DNA of 64,000 bases from Pseudomonas fluorescens (GCF_900636825.1 NZ_LR134318.1:4325501-4389500), one strand, 5' to 3'; shown: positions 42,939 to 52,143, numbered from the stretch's first letter. Notes: generated from the letters alone by a model not told the origin. Numbers and translations: made by a program.

Positions 42939-43244
42939 TGCCTGTCTCCCACGCATGCTTGCATTCGGCGATAGATCGCCCCGCTCCGGGGCTCAAAATC
43001 TGTATGCGCCCTCCATAAACAGCTGTCTACTGTCAACATTGACAGGTAGCGCCCGGGAGCTTTCTCACTTCATTGGAGACAGTCCCACGATTAGTTTTCA
43101 TTTCTGCGCCTCTTTTAAGTTTCTGTGCGACAGATCCCGTTTGGCGTCTCCCACGGCAGACGCTTGCGGTGTTAGTTTGCAAAATGTTTCTGACGCATCC
43201 GACAGGAACGCTCTCATCAATTGTCTGCAAGGAATGCCTGCGTA
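42939..43244. other. Divergent promoter region between hss and the M20 peptidase
   Basis: About 306 bp without a supported gene. It holds the palindrome at 43030-43045 and a GC hairpin near 42970-42990 (GCCCCGCTCCGGGGCT). The right part (43090-43200) is pyrimidine-rich and unstructured. Promoters for both genes must be here, but I cannot fix their boxes. Confidence 0.4.
43030..43045. promoter_or_regulatory. Palindrome CTGTCAA-CA-TTGACAG
   Basis: Perfect 7-bp arms with a 2-base centre, located 92 bp upstream of the hss start and 200 bp upstream of the peptidase. Each arm contains a TTGACA, so it could overlap a -35 box or be an operator. Confidence 0.45.
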
Positions 43245-44984
43245 ATGGACTTTTCCCTCAAGCAACTGGCCGCCGCTACCCTGATGCTGGCCAGCCTCGC
43301 CTCTTTCACCACCGCCGCTCAAGCCAACCTCACCCCGGAGCAGAGCGCGGTTATTCTGAAATCCTTCGACGCCAAAACCGTCACTGATTTTCGCGAGTTT
43401 CTCGGTAGCCTGGCCCAAAGCGACATCGCCAAAAGCGAGAACCTCGGCCCGGCCATCAGTGCTTTCCTCGACAACAAAACCCTGAGCGCTGAACAGCAAA
43501 ACGAGATCCATCGTCTGCTGGGCATTTACAGCCGTGTGAAGTACGGCAAAGCCGCGCTGGAAACTTTGCGTGAACTGGTCGAGATTCCGACCTTCCAGAA
43601 GGAAGGTGTGGCACAGCACGACAACCCGGAATTCATCAAGATCGCCGCCAAGATCAAAAGCCTGGCTGAGTCTTTCAACCTGAATTTCCGCAACATTGAT
43701 AACCGCGTCTACGAAATTTCCCTCGAAGGCCAAGGCGAGGAAGTCGTCGGTATTCACGCCCACGCTGACGTGGTGCCGGTCACGCCGGAAAACTGGGTGC
43801 TCAAGGACGGCACCAAGCTGGATCCCTTCAAGGTCACTCTGATCGGCGACCGCATGTATGGCCGCGGCACCGAGGATGACAAGAACGGCATCGTCGTCGC
43901 GATGTACGCCATGAAGGTGATCAAGGAAGAGAAGCTGCCGCTGGCGCGCAACTTCAAATTGCTGGTCGACACCACCGAAGAAACCACCGGTGACGCGATT
44001 CCTTACTACTTTGAAAACAACCCGACGCCGGCCTACAACATGGCGCTGGATGGCGGTTACCCGGTGGTGATTGCCGAGAAAGGTTACGGCACCGTGATGG
44101 CCAATTTCCCCAAGCGCAAAGCTGAAGGCAAAGGCGCGGAAATCACTTCGATGACCGGCGGCCTGGCGACCAACCAGATTCCATCGGCGTCCGTCGTGAC
44201 CCTGGTGACCGACAAACCTGCAGAACTGGCGGCAAGCCTGCAAAAGGCCGGCAGCGAGTTCGCCAAAAACAATGGCGGCAACTTCGAAGTGGCGGCCAAG
44301 GTTGACGGCAACGACGTCAAACTGACGGTGACCGGCGTCTCTGCGCACTCCTCCGAGCCGGAGTCCGGTGTGAACCCGGTGGCGCGCATGCTGGTGTTCA
44401 TCAATAGCCTGAACGGCAAAGTCGCCCTCAAGCACAACCAGTTTACCGACGCGGCCCGCTACGCCGCCGACAACTGGGGCCTGGATTACTTGGGCAACAC
44501 TTTGAAGGTCGGTTTCGCCGACAGCTTCATGGGCCCGCTGACCACTTCTTTGACCTACGTTGGTGAAAACGACAAAGCCTTCAAACTGGCAGTCAATCTG
44601 CGCGTGCCAAAGGGCAAATCGCCAGAAAAGCTCAAGGCTGAAATCGCCGACAAGCTGAGCGCGTGGACGAAGAAGACTCACGTCGCCGTAGCCTTCGATT
44701 ACTCGATCGCCGATCCAATGTATCGCAACCCGGAAGGTGAATGGGTCAAGGCGCTGCTGGCGGTGTCCACGGAAAACCTCGGCATGAAACACGAGTTCGG
44801 CACTTCTGCCGGCGCGACGTCGGTGCATGAGTTGCCGAATGGCGTGCAATTTGGTCTGGCGCGTCCTGAGGTGAAATATACCGGACACACCGATGGCGAG
44901 TTCAAGACCGTTGACCAGTTCTTGCTGGATCTGCAGATCGTCACCGAAATGATGGGGCGCATCGGGCAACTGCCGAAGCTGTAA
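43245..44984 (+). CDS. Secreted M20-family metallopeptidase (PepV-like dipeptidase)
   Basis: 579 residues. Signal peptide at residues 1-27 (MDFSLKQLAAATLMLASLAS, ending AQA), so the enzyme works in the periplasm. Zinc ligands: GIHAHADVVPV (His, Asp), GRGTEDDKNG (bridging Asp), and DTTEETTGD (Glu-Glu), then the lid domain, and a final HTDGEF. Length exceeds the roughly 470 of PepV because of about 80 extra residues before the catalytic domain. ATG 43245 has AAGGAA upstream; the in-frame TTG codon at 43221 is not favoured. A terminator follows directly. Substrate is probably dipeptides or short peptides. Confidence 0.9.
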   Translation: MDFSLKQLAAATLMLASLASFTTAAQANLTPEQSAVILKSFDAKTVTDFREFLGSLAQSDIAKSENLGPAISAFLDNKTLSAEQQNEIHRLLGIYSRVKYGKAALETLRELVEIPTFQKEGVAQHDNPEFIKIAAKIKSLAESFNLNFRNIDNRVYEISLEGQGEEVVGIHAHADVVPVTPENWVLKDGTKLDPFKVTLIGDRMYGRGTEDDKNGIVVAMYAMKVIKEEKLPLARNFKLLVDTTEETTGDAIPYYFENNPTPAYNMALDGGYPVVIAEKGYGTVMANFPKRKAEGKGAEITSMTGGLATNQIPSASVVTLVTDKPAELAASLQKAGSEFAKNNGGNFEVAAKVDGNDVKLTVTGVSAHSSEPESGVNPVARMLVFINSLNGKVALKHNQFTDAARYAADNWGLDYLGNTLKVGFADSFMGPLTTSLTYVGENDKAFKLAVNLRVPKGKSPEKLKAEIADKLSAWTKKTHVAVAFDYSIADPMYRNPEGEWVKALLAVSTENLGMKHEFGTSAGATSVHELPNGVQFGLARPEVKYTGHTDGEFKTVDQFLLDLQIVTEMMGRIGQLPKL

Positions 44985-44992
44985 CGGAAACG

Positions 44993-45019
44993 AAAAAAGG
45001 ACCGTAATGGTCCTTTTTT
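44993..45019 (+). terminator. Terminator of the M20 peptidase gene
   Basis: AAAAAAGGACC and GGTCCTTTTTT form a perfect 11-bp stem with a 5-base loop, eight bases after the stop codon. Confidence 0.92.
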
Positions 45020-45043
45020 ATGGGCCGTAAAAAATCGCGCACA

Positions 45044-45081
45044 AACAAAAACGCCGATCATCACTGATCGGCGTTTTTGTT
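45044..45081 (-). terminator. Terminator of the tRNA-Glu/Gly operon
   Basis: Perfect 17-bp palindrome: AACAAAAACGCCGATCA, TCAC loop, TGATCGGCGTTTTTGTT. It lies six bases beyond the last tRNA-Gly on the minus strand and can also back up the plus-strand terminator at 44993. Confidence 0.93.
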
Positions 45082-45086
45082 GAAAA

Positions 45087-45162
<76 letters not shown>

Positions 45163-45164
45163 AA

Positions 45165-45240
45165 TGGCGTCCCCTAGGGGACTCGAACCCCTGTTACCGC
45201 CGTGAAAGGGCGGTGTCCTAGGCCACTAGACGAAGGGGAC
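45165..45240 (-). tRNA. tRNA-Glu (TTC), copy 1
   Basis: 76 nt with encoded CCA. Acceptor GTCCCCT pairs with AGGGGAC, anticodon TTC in CCTTTCACG, T-arm GTTCGAGTC. It precedes tRNA-Gly copy 1 by two bases. Confidence 0.97.
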
Positions 45241-45265
45241 ACAGGCTACAACTTTCACTCAAATA

Positions 45266-45294
45266 AAAACGCCGCTCTCACTGAGCGGCGTTTT
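45266..45294 (-). terminator. Hairpin between tRNA pairs
   Basis: AAAACGCCGCTC, TCAC, TGAGCGGCGTTTT. Same design and same TCAC loop as the final operon terminator at 45044-45081, but with weaker T-runs, so it may be a decayed terminator copied together with a tRNA pair. Confidence 0.6.
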
Positions 45295-45302
45295 CATGAA
45301 TT

Positions 45303-45378
<76 letters not shown>

Positions 45379-45381
45379 AAA

Positions 45382-45457
45382 TGGCGTCCCCTAGGGGACT
45401 CGAACCCCTGTTACCGCCGTGAAAGGGCGGTGTCCTAGGCCACTAGACGAAGGGGAC
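45382..45457 (-). tRNA. tRNA-Glu (TTC), copy 2
   Basis: 76 nt, sequence the same as copy 1 as read, with encoded CCA and anticodon TTC. Confidence 0.97.
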
Positions 45458-45561
45458 ACGCTACCCGGAACACATGGTGTGTGTTTCGGTGTCCAGATCC
45501 GCATCCGAAGACTTGGTTCTGGTTTCACTCAGCACCGCCCGAAAGCACTGCTGTTTAAAAT

Positions 45562-45637
<76 letters not shown>

Positions 45638-45639
45638 AT

Positions 45640-45715
45640 TGGCGTCCCCTAGGGGACTCGAACCCCTGTTACCGCCGTGAAAGGGCGGTGTCCTAGGCCA
45701 CTAGACGAAGGGGAC
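45640..45715 (-). tRNA. tRNA-Glu (TTC), copy 3
   Basis: 76 nt with encoded CCA and anticodon TTC. First gene of the operon in transcription order, about 60 bp after the predicted promoter. Confidence 0.97.
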
Positions 45716-45776
45716 ACACTACAACATTCACTCCCTGCCGCGCTTCGCTGTGTGCTTTACGCTGCAAGTGGCGCGC

Positions 45777-45805
45777 ATTCTATGGACGGATTGAAGGGTC
45801 GTCAA
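45777..45805 (-). promoter_or_regulatory. Promoter of the tRNA operon
   Basis: On the minus strand: TTGACG (45805-45800), exactly 17 bases, TAGAAT (45782-45777), then a GC-only discriminator GCGCGCC. That combination is typical of stable-RNA promoters under stringent (ppGpp) control. Confidence 0.85.
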
Positions 45806-46087
45806 CCCCCAGATATAAATTTATTTAAATCAATGACTTCGACCCGCTTTTCAGGAGCAATCGGACTTTTCCCACGCCCAGACCTTGACGCCTATATTCC
45901 GCCACTCGCCAAGACGCTATAGTCCACCCCACAGTGATGGCAATCTGCACATCAAGCGCCAGCATTCATATAAGCAGCACGCGGCCGATACAGATTGAAC
46001 CAGCCGATCCAACGCGTCGAACGGCGCTAGGCGCACTAAAGCCCAGCCACTACACTCGCGTGCGAACCCTATCAAGAGGTCTTACCG
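45806..46087. other. Intergenic region before the 46088 gene
   Basis: About 280 bp. An AT-rich patch (TATAAATTTATTTAAATC, 45814-45831) lies just upstream of the tRNA promoter and could act as an UP element for it. The remainder carries the unknown promoter of the plus-strand gene at 46088. No ORF with family features. Confidence 0.4.
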
Positions 46088-46858
46088 GTGACACCACTCA
46101 TGATCACCCTGCTCGTCGTAGCCGGGATCGCAATTCTGATCGCCATCGGCTACATGAACCATGTGGTGGAAAACAACAAACTGGAGAAGGCCCGCACCAA
46201 GGTCGAACTCAACGATCGCTTGCGGCGCTGCGGCGAACTGACCGAAACCTTTCCCGGCCAGTTCATGACACCTGCGCTCAAACTGCTGCTGACCCGTCTT
46301 GAGCTGAATGTCTGCCAGCGCCTGTTGAATCTCGAGAAAACCAGCGCCACCACCAAAGCCCGCATCACCGAACTGAGCGCGCTGGTGGCCCAAGGCGAAT
46401 CGATCCCGGTCAACAACCCGCCGGCACCGATCCTGACCGAAGCCAAGGCCAAGGATGTGCGCTTCCTGCTGGAAGCCCTGCACGGTCAGATCACCCGCGC
46501 CGCGCACGATGGCTTCCTGGCGCCGAATGAAGCCAAACACTGGATTCGCGAAGTGCGCCACATCCTCGTGCTGCTGCACATCGAATTCTTCAACAACCTT
46601 GGCCAACAGTCCCTGCAACAAAACCAACCCGGCCAGGCCCGCCTCGCCTTCGAGCGCGGCGTGCAATACCTGCGCAAACAGCAAGACCCGCAGATCTACG
46701 CCGAACAACTGCAATACCTGGAAAAACTGCTGGCCCGCGCCAACGCCCAGGTTATGGACAAAATTGCCCCGGTTGAAGGCGAAGAAAACCAACTCACCGC
46801 CGGCCTCAAAGACGTCGAAGCGGATGCGGACTGGAAGAAAAAAGTCATCTACGACTGA
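46088..46858 (+). CDS. Membrane-anchored conserved protein of unknown function
   Basis: 256 residues. One N-terminal helix (about residues 5-22, MITLLVVAGIAILIAIGYM) anchors it in the inner membrane; the rest is alpha-helical and probably cytosolic. The middle (about 120-220) has repeated helix patterns (LLHIEFFNNLGQQSLQQNQ, ARLAFERGVQYLRKQ, YAEQLQYLEKLLARA) that resemble a tetratricopeptide-like solenoid. I do not recognise a named family. GTG start 46088 with AGAGG upstream; ATG 46100 is an alternative start. A terminator follows 17 bp after the stop. Confidence 0.75.
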   Translation: MTPLMITLLVVAGIAILIAIGYMNHVVENNKLEKARTKVELNDRLRRCGELTETFPGQFMTPALKLLLTRLELNVCQRLLNLEKTSATTKARITELSALVAQGESIPVNNPPAPILTEAKAKDVRFLLEALHGQITRAAHDGFLAPNEAKHWIREVRHILVLLHIEFFNNLGQQSLQQNQPGQARLAFERGVQYLRKQQDPQIYAEQLQYLEKLLARANAQVMDKIAPVEGEENQLTAGLKDVEADADWKKKVIYD

Positions 46859-46874
46859 TCGCCGCCGTTGAAAG

Positions 46875-46901
46875 AAAAGCCACCCCAGAGGTGGCTTTTT
46901 T
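46875..46901 (+). terminator. Terminator after the 46088 gene
   Basis: AAAAGCCACC and GGTGGCTTTT form a 10-bp stem with a 5-base loop and end in six T residues. Confidence 0.9.
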
Positions 46902-46982
46902 GTCGGTGACTGCTGGAGATTGAGTGAATGGAAGACCGCAATCGCGAGCAAGCTCCCCCCTACAATTGCGCGGGGTACATCT

Positions 46983-47483
46983 GATAGAGATCGTCGGTTG
47001 CGAGGCCGCAATCGCTAGCAGGGCTAGCTCCCACAGTGGGAATGCATGCAGCCTGCGAGCGATTGGTCGGCCCGCAGGGAAGCCACAAGGAAAGCAAACC
47101 ACAGCAAACCGCATCCGCTTCTCACCACTCAACACAATGAGCGCAAGCTCGAGTGCAGCCCTTGATCTTGATCTCGGAGCCCGTCGGCAGGCTGAGTGCA
47201 GGGATTGATCAGGGCGTGGGAGCGCAGCGACCGTTCGACGAAGTCGAACACAGCGAGAGGAGGTGCAGCGCAGCAAACCGGAGGCGATGCGCCCGGATCG
47301 AACCCGGAGCGAAGGAACCCCGAGCCCCAGCGAGCGGGCCGAACGTCAGGGCAAAGCCTTTTGGTTCCTTTTTGGCGTCTGAAAAAGGGACTCGCCGTAA
47401 GGGCGAAACCGCCAGTCGCAACCCCCAAAAAAACGGATATAACCCCAACCCCCAAACAGCCTGGTCGGCCCAAAGGCCGCCAA
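46983..47483 (+). repeat. Long structured intergenic element, copy 1
   Basis: About 500 bp sharing most of its sequence with copy 2 at 57160-57648. Shared blocks include GATAGAGAT at the start, CAACACAATGAGCGCAAGC, GCCCGTCGGCAGGCTGAGTG, GGGAGCGCAGCGACCGTT, CACAGCGAGAGGAGGTGCAG and GCCGAACGTCAGGGCAAAGC. It ends with the hairpin GGTCGGCCCAAAGGCCGCC. Several internal hairpins are kept in both copies by paired changes: GCTAGC-AGG-GCTAGC, GTTCGAC-GAA-GTCGAAC and TCGCC-GTAAG-GGCGA. No coding potential is supported. It sits against the 3' end of the chemoreceptor gene. Confidence 0.85.
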
Positions 47484-47498
47484 AGCAACAAAAAAACC

Positions 47499-49466
47499 TC
47501 AAAGCCGAAAATGCCCAACCATCCCCCGCAACTCTCCCCCCAACTGCGCCAACTCAACACTCGAAGCCGCATTGCCACGCATGGCCAACGACGAATGATC
47601 CGCACTCGCGCGAATACTCGTCACACTGCGATTAATCTCCTCGGCCACCGAACTCTGCTCCTCAGCCGCCGCCGCAATCTGCTGATTCATCTGCTGAATC
47701 AACGAAACCGCCGCCGCAATACTGCCCAACGCACTCTCCGTCTGCAGCGCATCACTGACGGCGAGCTTCACCAAATCACCACTGCCCTGAATCTGCTGCA
47801 CCGACGAATGCGCCGCCGCCCGCAACGCACTGACCAGCCGCTCGATTTCTTCGGTTGACTGCTGCGTGCGTCGCGCCAAAGCCCGCACCTCATCGGCAAC
47901 AACGGCAAAACCACGCCCCTGCTCACCGGCCCGCGCCGCCTCGATCGCAGCGTTCAACGCCAACAGATTGGTCTGCTCCGCCACGCTTTTGATCACATCC
48001 AGCACCGCACCAATATTCTGGATCTGCGCACTGAGGCTTTCGATGCTTGAACTCGCCGATGTCGCCGAATCCGCCAGTTGTTCGATTCGCGCCATGCTCT
48101 GGCGCACCACCTGCTGGCCACTTTCGACCTTTTCGTCCGCGGTCTGCGCCGCCAGCGCCGCCTCTTCGGCATTACGCGCAACATCATGCACCGTGGCCGT
48201 CATCTGATTCATGGCCGTGGCGACCTGCTCGGTTTCTTCTTTTTGGCTGCTGACCTCAAGATTGGTCTGCTCGGTGACCGCCGACAGCGTCTGTGCCGAA
48301 TTAGCCAGTTGCTCGATGCCGGCCTGCAACCCGCTGACAATTTTGCTAAGTCCTGCGCCCATCTGCTGCATCGCCAGCATCAACTGGCCAATCTCGTCAC
48401 GCCGCGTCACCTCGACCGTCGCACTCAAATCACCGGCGGCAATCTGCTGCGCCACATGAATCACACTGCGCAATGGCGCGACGATCAGTCGAGTGATCAC
48501 CCACGCAGCCATCAACCCGACCAATAGCGCCAGCGCCGAAGAGCCGAGAATCAACAACGAATTTTTCTTCAGTTCGGCCTGCATCGCTGCGTCTTCGGCA
48601 ACATAGGCCTGGTCCACCCGCTCCACGACCTGACTCGCACGCTGATGCAATTGCTCGTAAACGGTTTTCTCCTGGGCCAGCAAACCGGTGTACTCGGCCA
48701 GCTTGTCGTTGAACCCGGCAATGTGTCCGGACACTTCATTGAGCACGGTCAGATAACCCTCGTCCTTGACCGTGGACTTCAGTTCCTCGGCTTGCGCCTG
48801 CGCCTGGGCGGCCTGCTCGATATTGCCCTTGTCGCCGCTGTCGGCATCGCCTTTGCGGCTCTGATCGAGACGAACCCGCGCCTCGTTCATGGCTTGCAGC
48901 ATCAACCGCGAAACCTGACTGACCTGACTGGCCTGCTCGATGAACTGCGCGCCGTCCTTGCCCTCGCTGTCTTTCAAGGTATAGGCGCCATCGTCGGCAA
49001 GCCCGGCCTGCAACACATCAAGGTTGTTGGCCACACTCGAAACCGACCAACTGGCCATTTCCAGCGCCAGATCCTTGGCCTGCGTCAGCGAAACGAATTC
49101 ATCGAAGGCTTTGCGGTAGGCTGCCAGCGATGACTGCACATCGCTCATCACCGCCACGTTCGCTGGGGTCTGCGCTTTGAGCTGATCGGCCAGGGCAATC
49201 AGGCCATCGACACCCTCACGCAAGGCATCGGCGGTTTTCGGATTGCCGTGCAGGGCGTAGTCCTGTTCCAGCAAGCGCACCCTGAGCAGGTCACTATTGA
49301 GCGAGGACATCTGTTTAAGCCCCTCGAACCGGTGACTGATGGTCTGCAGGGACCAGACGCCAATGGCCGCGACCAGCGCGGTCAGCAGCAGCACGAGCAC
49401 GAAGCCGATACCCAGTTTTTTCGCCATACCGAGGTTGGCAAAACGTCCTTGCATGGCCGAAATCAT
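47499..49466 (-). CDS. Methyl-accepting chemotaxis protein with a large periplasmic sensor domain
   Basis: 655 residues. Membrane helix 1 at about 15-38; periplasmic sensor about 39-275, all helical and about 240 residues, the size of a helical bimodular (HBM) domain known from receptors for organic acids. Helix 2 is at about 278-305 (SLLILGSSALALLVGLMAA), followed by HAMP (IVAPLRSVIHVAQQIAAGDL). The signalling domain has the hairpin tip EQTNLLALNAAIEAARAGEQ and GRGFAVVADEVRALARRTQ. Ligand unknown. ATG 49466 has GGGGA eight bases upstream; the ATG at 49454 lacks one. It lacks a C-terminal CheR-docking pentapeptide (ends VGHFRL). Confidence 0.92.
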   Translation of the reverse strand: MISAMQGRFANLGMAKKLGIGFVLVLLLTALVAAIGVWSLQTISHRFEGLKQMSSLNSDLLRVRLLEQDYALHGNPKTADALREGVDGLIALADQLKAQTPANVAVMSDVQSSLAAYRKAFDEFVSLTQAKDLALEMASWSVSSVANNLDVLQAGLADDGAYTLKDSEGKDGAQFIEQASQVSQVSRLMLQAMNEARVRLDQSRKGDADSGDKGNIEQAAQAQAQAEELKSTVKDEGYLTVLNEVSGHIAGFNDKLAEYTGLLAQEKTVYEQLHQRASQVVERVDQAYVAEDAAMQAELKKNSLLILGSSALALLVGLMAAWVITRLIVAPLRSVIHVAQQIAAGDLSATVEVTRRDEIGQLMLAMQQMGAGLSKIVSGLQAGIEQLANSAQTLSAVTEQTNLEVSSQKEETEQVATAMNQMTATVHDVARNAEEAALAAQTADEKVESGQQVVRQSMARIEQLADSATSASSSIESLSAQIQNIGAVLDVIKSVAEQTNLLALNAAIEAARAGEQGRGFAVVADEVRALARRTQQSTEEIERLVSALRAAAHSSVQQIQGSGDLVKLAVSDALQTESALGSIAAAVSLIQQMNQQIAAAAEEQSSVAEEINRSVTSIRASADHSSLAMRGNAASSVELAQLGGELRGMVGHFRL

Positions 49467-49574
49467 TGCGCGTAGTCCCCTGCCATAGTCTGTAAGCGAA
49501 GATTCGCAACGGCCATCCAACTGCACAAGTCTCTGGCGTCGGAATAATGGCAAAAAGCTACGCCCCCGTCGTTT

Positions 49575-50957
49575 TCAGAACGCTTGAGGTCGATCCGCAC
49601 GTGTGTTGCGAAAAAATTGCCGGGCCCGTGGATCGCAAGCGTAGGCGACGTTGATGCGCTGCCATTCGACGAGCTGACCGCCGGGACTGAAGGCGCTCGC
49701 CGGCGCCAGTTCCACACCGCTGCTTTGCGCGATCTTGTGCAGTCGCCCCGGATCGACCACTGGCGGTCGCGCCCAAATGAACAGACCGCCAACCGGTTTG
49801 CCGAACACTTCCCAGTCGGCATCTTCCAGCGCCTGCAAGGCAGCAGCACGATCGGTGTTCAAACGCTGGCGCTGGCGTTGCACCAGTTTGCGATAGGCAC
49901 CGCTGGCCAACAGACTGGCCAGCACCGCTTCGGCAAACCGGCAAATACCCAGGCTGGTGACCGTTTTGACCTGGGCCAGACGCTCAATCAGCTCGTCATC
50001 AGCCAGCACGAAGCCGACCCGCAACGAACTGCTGAGCGTCTTGGAAAAACTGCCTACGTAGATCACTCGCGGATCCAGCGCGGCCAGTCGGGTGCCGTTG
50101 CCCTGGTGCATATCGGCGTAGACATCGTCTTCGATCAACCGTACGTCATGATCTGCACACAACTGCAGGATTCGATGCGCTACGGACTGCGTTAAACAGG
50201 TGCCGGTCGGGTTGTGATGATGGCTGTTGATGAACATCGCAACAGGCTGAAACTGATCCAGCAACGCCGCCAGCATGTCCGTGTCCGGCCCGCCGGGCGT
50301 TCGGCGCACCTCCAGCAGGTGGACGCCATGCATTCGCAACAGATCGAACAGCGGCGCGTAGCCCGGTGTTTCAACGACCACATGGTCCCCAGCCTTGAGC
50401 AGAACCCTGACCAGCAAATCCAGCGCATGGCTGGCGCCGTGGGTGGTCAGTACCTGATTCTCACACGCTGGGATTCCCACGAGCGCGAGGCGTTTGACTA
50501 TCTGCTCACGCAAGGCCGGCAACCCCAACGGCGTGCTGTAATTGAACAGGCTGGCCATGTCGGCGCGAGCGACCTGGCCAATCGCATAATTGAGGTCATC
50601 AGACTCACGCCAGTTCTCGGGCAGGCCGCCGTCACCGAGTTTCAGCCATGCGCCAAACCCGCGATGGCCTTGATTGCCACCCCTCCCCGGCCAATGCGTA
50701 TTGCCAGGCGCCAATGAGGGTGACGCAGCGACGATGAAACCGGCGCCGTGACACGAAGTCAGAACGCCTTGCGCCACCAGACGTTCGCACGCCTGCGCCA
50801 CGCACGCCTGACTTAGCAGATTGGCGCGCGCGATCTGCCGCACGGGGGGTAGACGCGTCGTCGGCGCTACCGCATCGCGCGCGATCCACTCAATGACGCC
50901 GTCAACAATCTGCTGCACGACCGGCACCATTGCCTGTCGGTCAATTCTCAATTCCAT
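49575..50957 (-). CDS. MocR-family regulator (GntR helix-turn-helix fused to an aminotransferase domain)
   Basis: 460 residues from ATG 50957. The N-terminal winged helix (about 1-75) reads VVQQIVDGVIEWIARDAVAP, LPPVRQIARANLLSQACVAQACERL and GVLTSCHGAGFIVA. The C-terminal fold-type I aminotransferase part carries TTHGASHALDLLVRVLL, INSHHHNPTGTCLT, LIEDDVYADMH and the PLP Lys in YVGSFSKTLSSSLRVGF. MocR proteins sense PLP or amino-acid adducts. The usual target is a divergent gene, but the neighbour upstream (SDR) is on the same strand with a terminator between. No target is evident. Confidence 0.92.
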   Translation of the reverse strand: MELRIDRQAMVPVVQQIVDGVIEWIARDAVAPTTRLPPVRQIARANLLSQACVAQACERLVAQGVLTSCHGAGFIVAASPSLAPGNTHWPGRGGNQGHRGFGAWLKLGDGGLPENWRESDDLNYAIGQVARADMASLFNYSTPLGLPALREQIVKRLALVGIPACENQVLTTHGASHALDLLVRVLLKAGDHVVVETPGYAPLFDLLRMHGVHLLEVRRTPGGPDTDMLAALLDQFQPVAMFINSHHHNPTGTCLTQSVAHRILQLCADHDVRLIEDDVYADMHQGNGTRLAALDPRVIYVGSFSKTLSSSLRVGFVLADDELIERLAQVKTVTSLGICRFAEAVLASLLASGAYRKLVQRQRQRLNTDRAAALQALEDADWEVFGKPVGGLFIWARPPVVDPGRLHKIAQSSGVELAPASAFSPGGQLVEWQRINVAYACDPRARQFFRNTRADRPQAF

Positions 50958-51103
50958 GAGCACACAAACTCCTGTCCGTTTTGCTGGCGGCAGTAAATCA
51001 CAGCCGCGCTCGACAGGCTGTGCGACAACGCCGTCAAAAGTGCTCGATCTAACTCTTTGATACACATTGTTTAGCCGAACACCCGAACTAAACGCCAGAC
51101 ACG

Positions 51104-51131
51104 AAAAAACCCGCACGAGAGCGGGTTCTTT
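51104..51131 (-). terminator. Terminator after the SDR gene
   Basis: AACCCGC and GCGGGTT pair around an ACGAGA loop; on the minus strand a run of six T residues follows. Confidence 0.8.
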
Positions 51132-51146
51132 CATTGCAGATTTTTC

Positions 51147-51908
51147 TCAGAACGCGGTCACGCCACCGTCCACCGTCAGCGAGTGGCCCGTGGTAAAAGC
51201 AGCGCCATCGCTGCACAGATACAGCACCGCACTGGCGATCTCCTCGACCTTGCCGATGCGCCCGACCGGATGCATGGCGTTGGCGAAGTCGGCTTTCTTG
51301 GGGTCCGCCTCATAGGCACGACGGAACATATCGGTGTCGATCACCGCCGGACACACGGCGTTGACGCGGATTTTCTTCTTCGCATATTCGATGGCCGCTG
51401 ATTTGGTCAGGCCGATCACCGCATGTTTGGATGCCGCGTATATGCTCATCTTCGGCGCCGCGCCCAATCCCGCCACCGAAGCCGTGTTGACGATCGCCCC
51501 ACCGCCCTGAGCCAGCAACAGCGGCAGCTGATACTTCATGCACAGCCACACGCCTTTGACGTTGACGCCGATGATCGCGTCGAACTCCTCCATCGAGCCC
51601 TCCGCCAGTTTGCCCTTCTCGATTTCAATGCCGGCATTGTTGAAGGCATAGTCGAGTCGGCCGTAGGTATTTATTACCTCGTCCATCAGATTTTTCACTT
51701 CGCTTTCGACGGTAACGTTGCAACGCACGAAGGTCGCTTCGCCGCCGGCTGTACGAATCAGCGCCACCGTCCCTTCGCCCCCTGCGGTATCGAGATCGGC
51801 CACCACCACTCTCAAACCCTCTGCAGCGAAAGCCTGGGCCGTCGCTCGGCCGATGCCATTGGCCGCTCCGGTGACCACTGCAACCTGACCGGAAAACGTC
51901 ATGCTCAT
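51147..51908 (-). CDS. Short-chain dehydrogenase/reductase
   Basis: 253 residues. The nucleotide-binding VVTGAANGIGRATAQAF is at residues about 11-27, ADLDTAGGEG follows (Asp suggests NAD preference), then NNAG in AFNNAGIEIEKG. The catalytic Ser is in VNTASVAGLGAA and the Tyr/Lys pair in SIYAASKHAVIGLTKSAA. Start: ATG 51908 with GAGGA seven bases upstream. Substrate cannot be deduced; many similar proteins are annotated only as SDR or glucose 1-dehydrogenase-like. Divergent from the MDR gene at 52144. Confidence 0.92.
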   Translation of the reverse strand: MSMTFSGQVAVVTGAANGIGRATAQAFAAEGLRVVVADLDTAGGEGTVALIRTAGGEATFVRCNVTVESEVKNLMDEVINTYGRLDYAFNNAGIEIEKGKLAEGSMEEFDAIIGVNVKGVWLCMKYQLPLLLAQGGGAIVNTASVAGLGAAPKMSIYAASKHAVIGLTKSAAIEYAKKKIRVNAVCPAVIDTDMFRRAYEADPKKADFANAMHPVGRIGKVEEIASAVLYLCSDGAAFTTGHSLTVDGGVTAF

Positions 51909-52143
51909 GCTTATGTCCTCGAACGCAAAGAAGCTGGGGATGTGAAGTTGCAGCATAGTCATGGGCAGGCATCGCGCGTCAGCACTATCCAGTGGCTGTC
52001 TGTTGGCCCATGCGCGGCAGTGATAAAACCCACCTGACGAACATCACCGGACTGGATCGAACTGCATTCGCCGCATCAGCCAACCTTGCAGCATTGCCAT
52101 CGAAGGTCTATCAACAAGGCTTCATTCCGTTCGAGTGCCTGTC

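Noticed and set aside
43098..44969. 623-codon minus-strand frame opposite the M20 peptidase
   Set aside because: The plus strand has a signal peptide, metal motifs, ribosome site and terminator; the minus frame has none.
47153..47858. Several open frames within the long repeat copies (also 57167-57713)
   Set aside because: The differences between copies preserve hairpins, not reading frames, and the translated products do not match between the copies.
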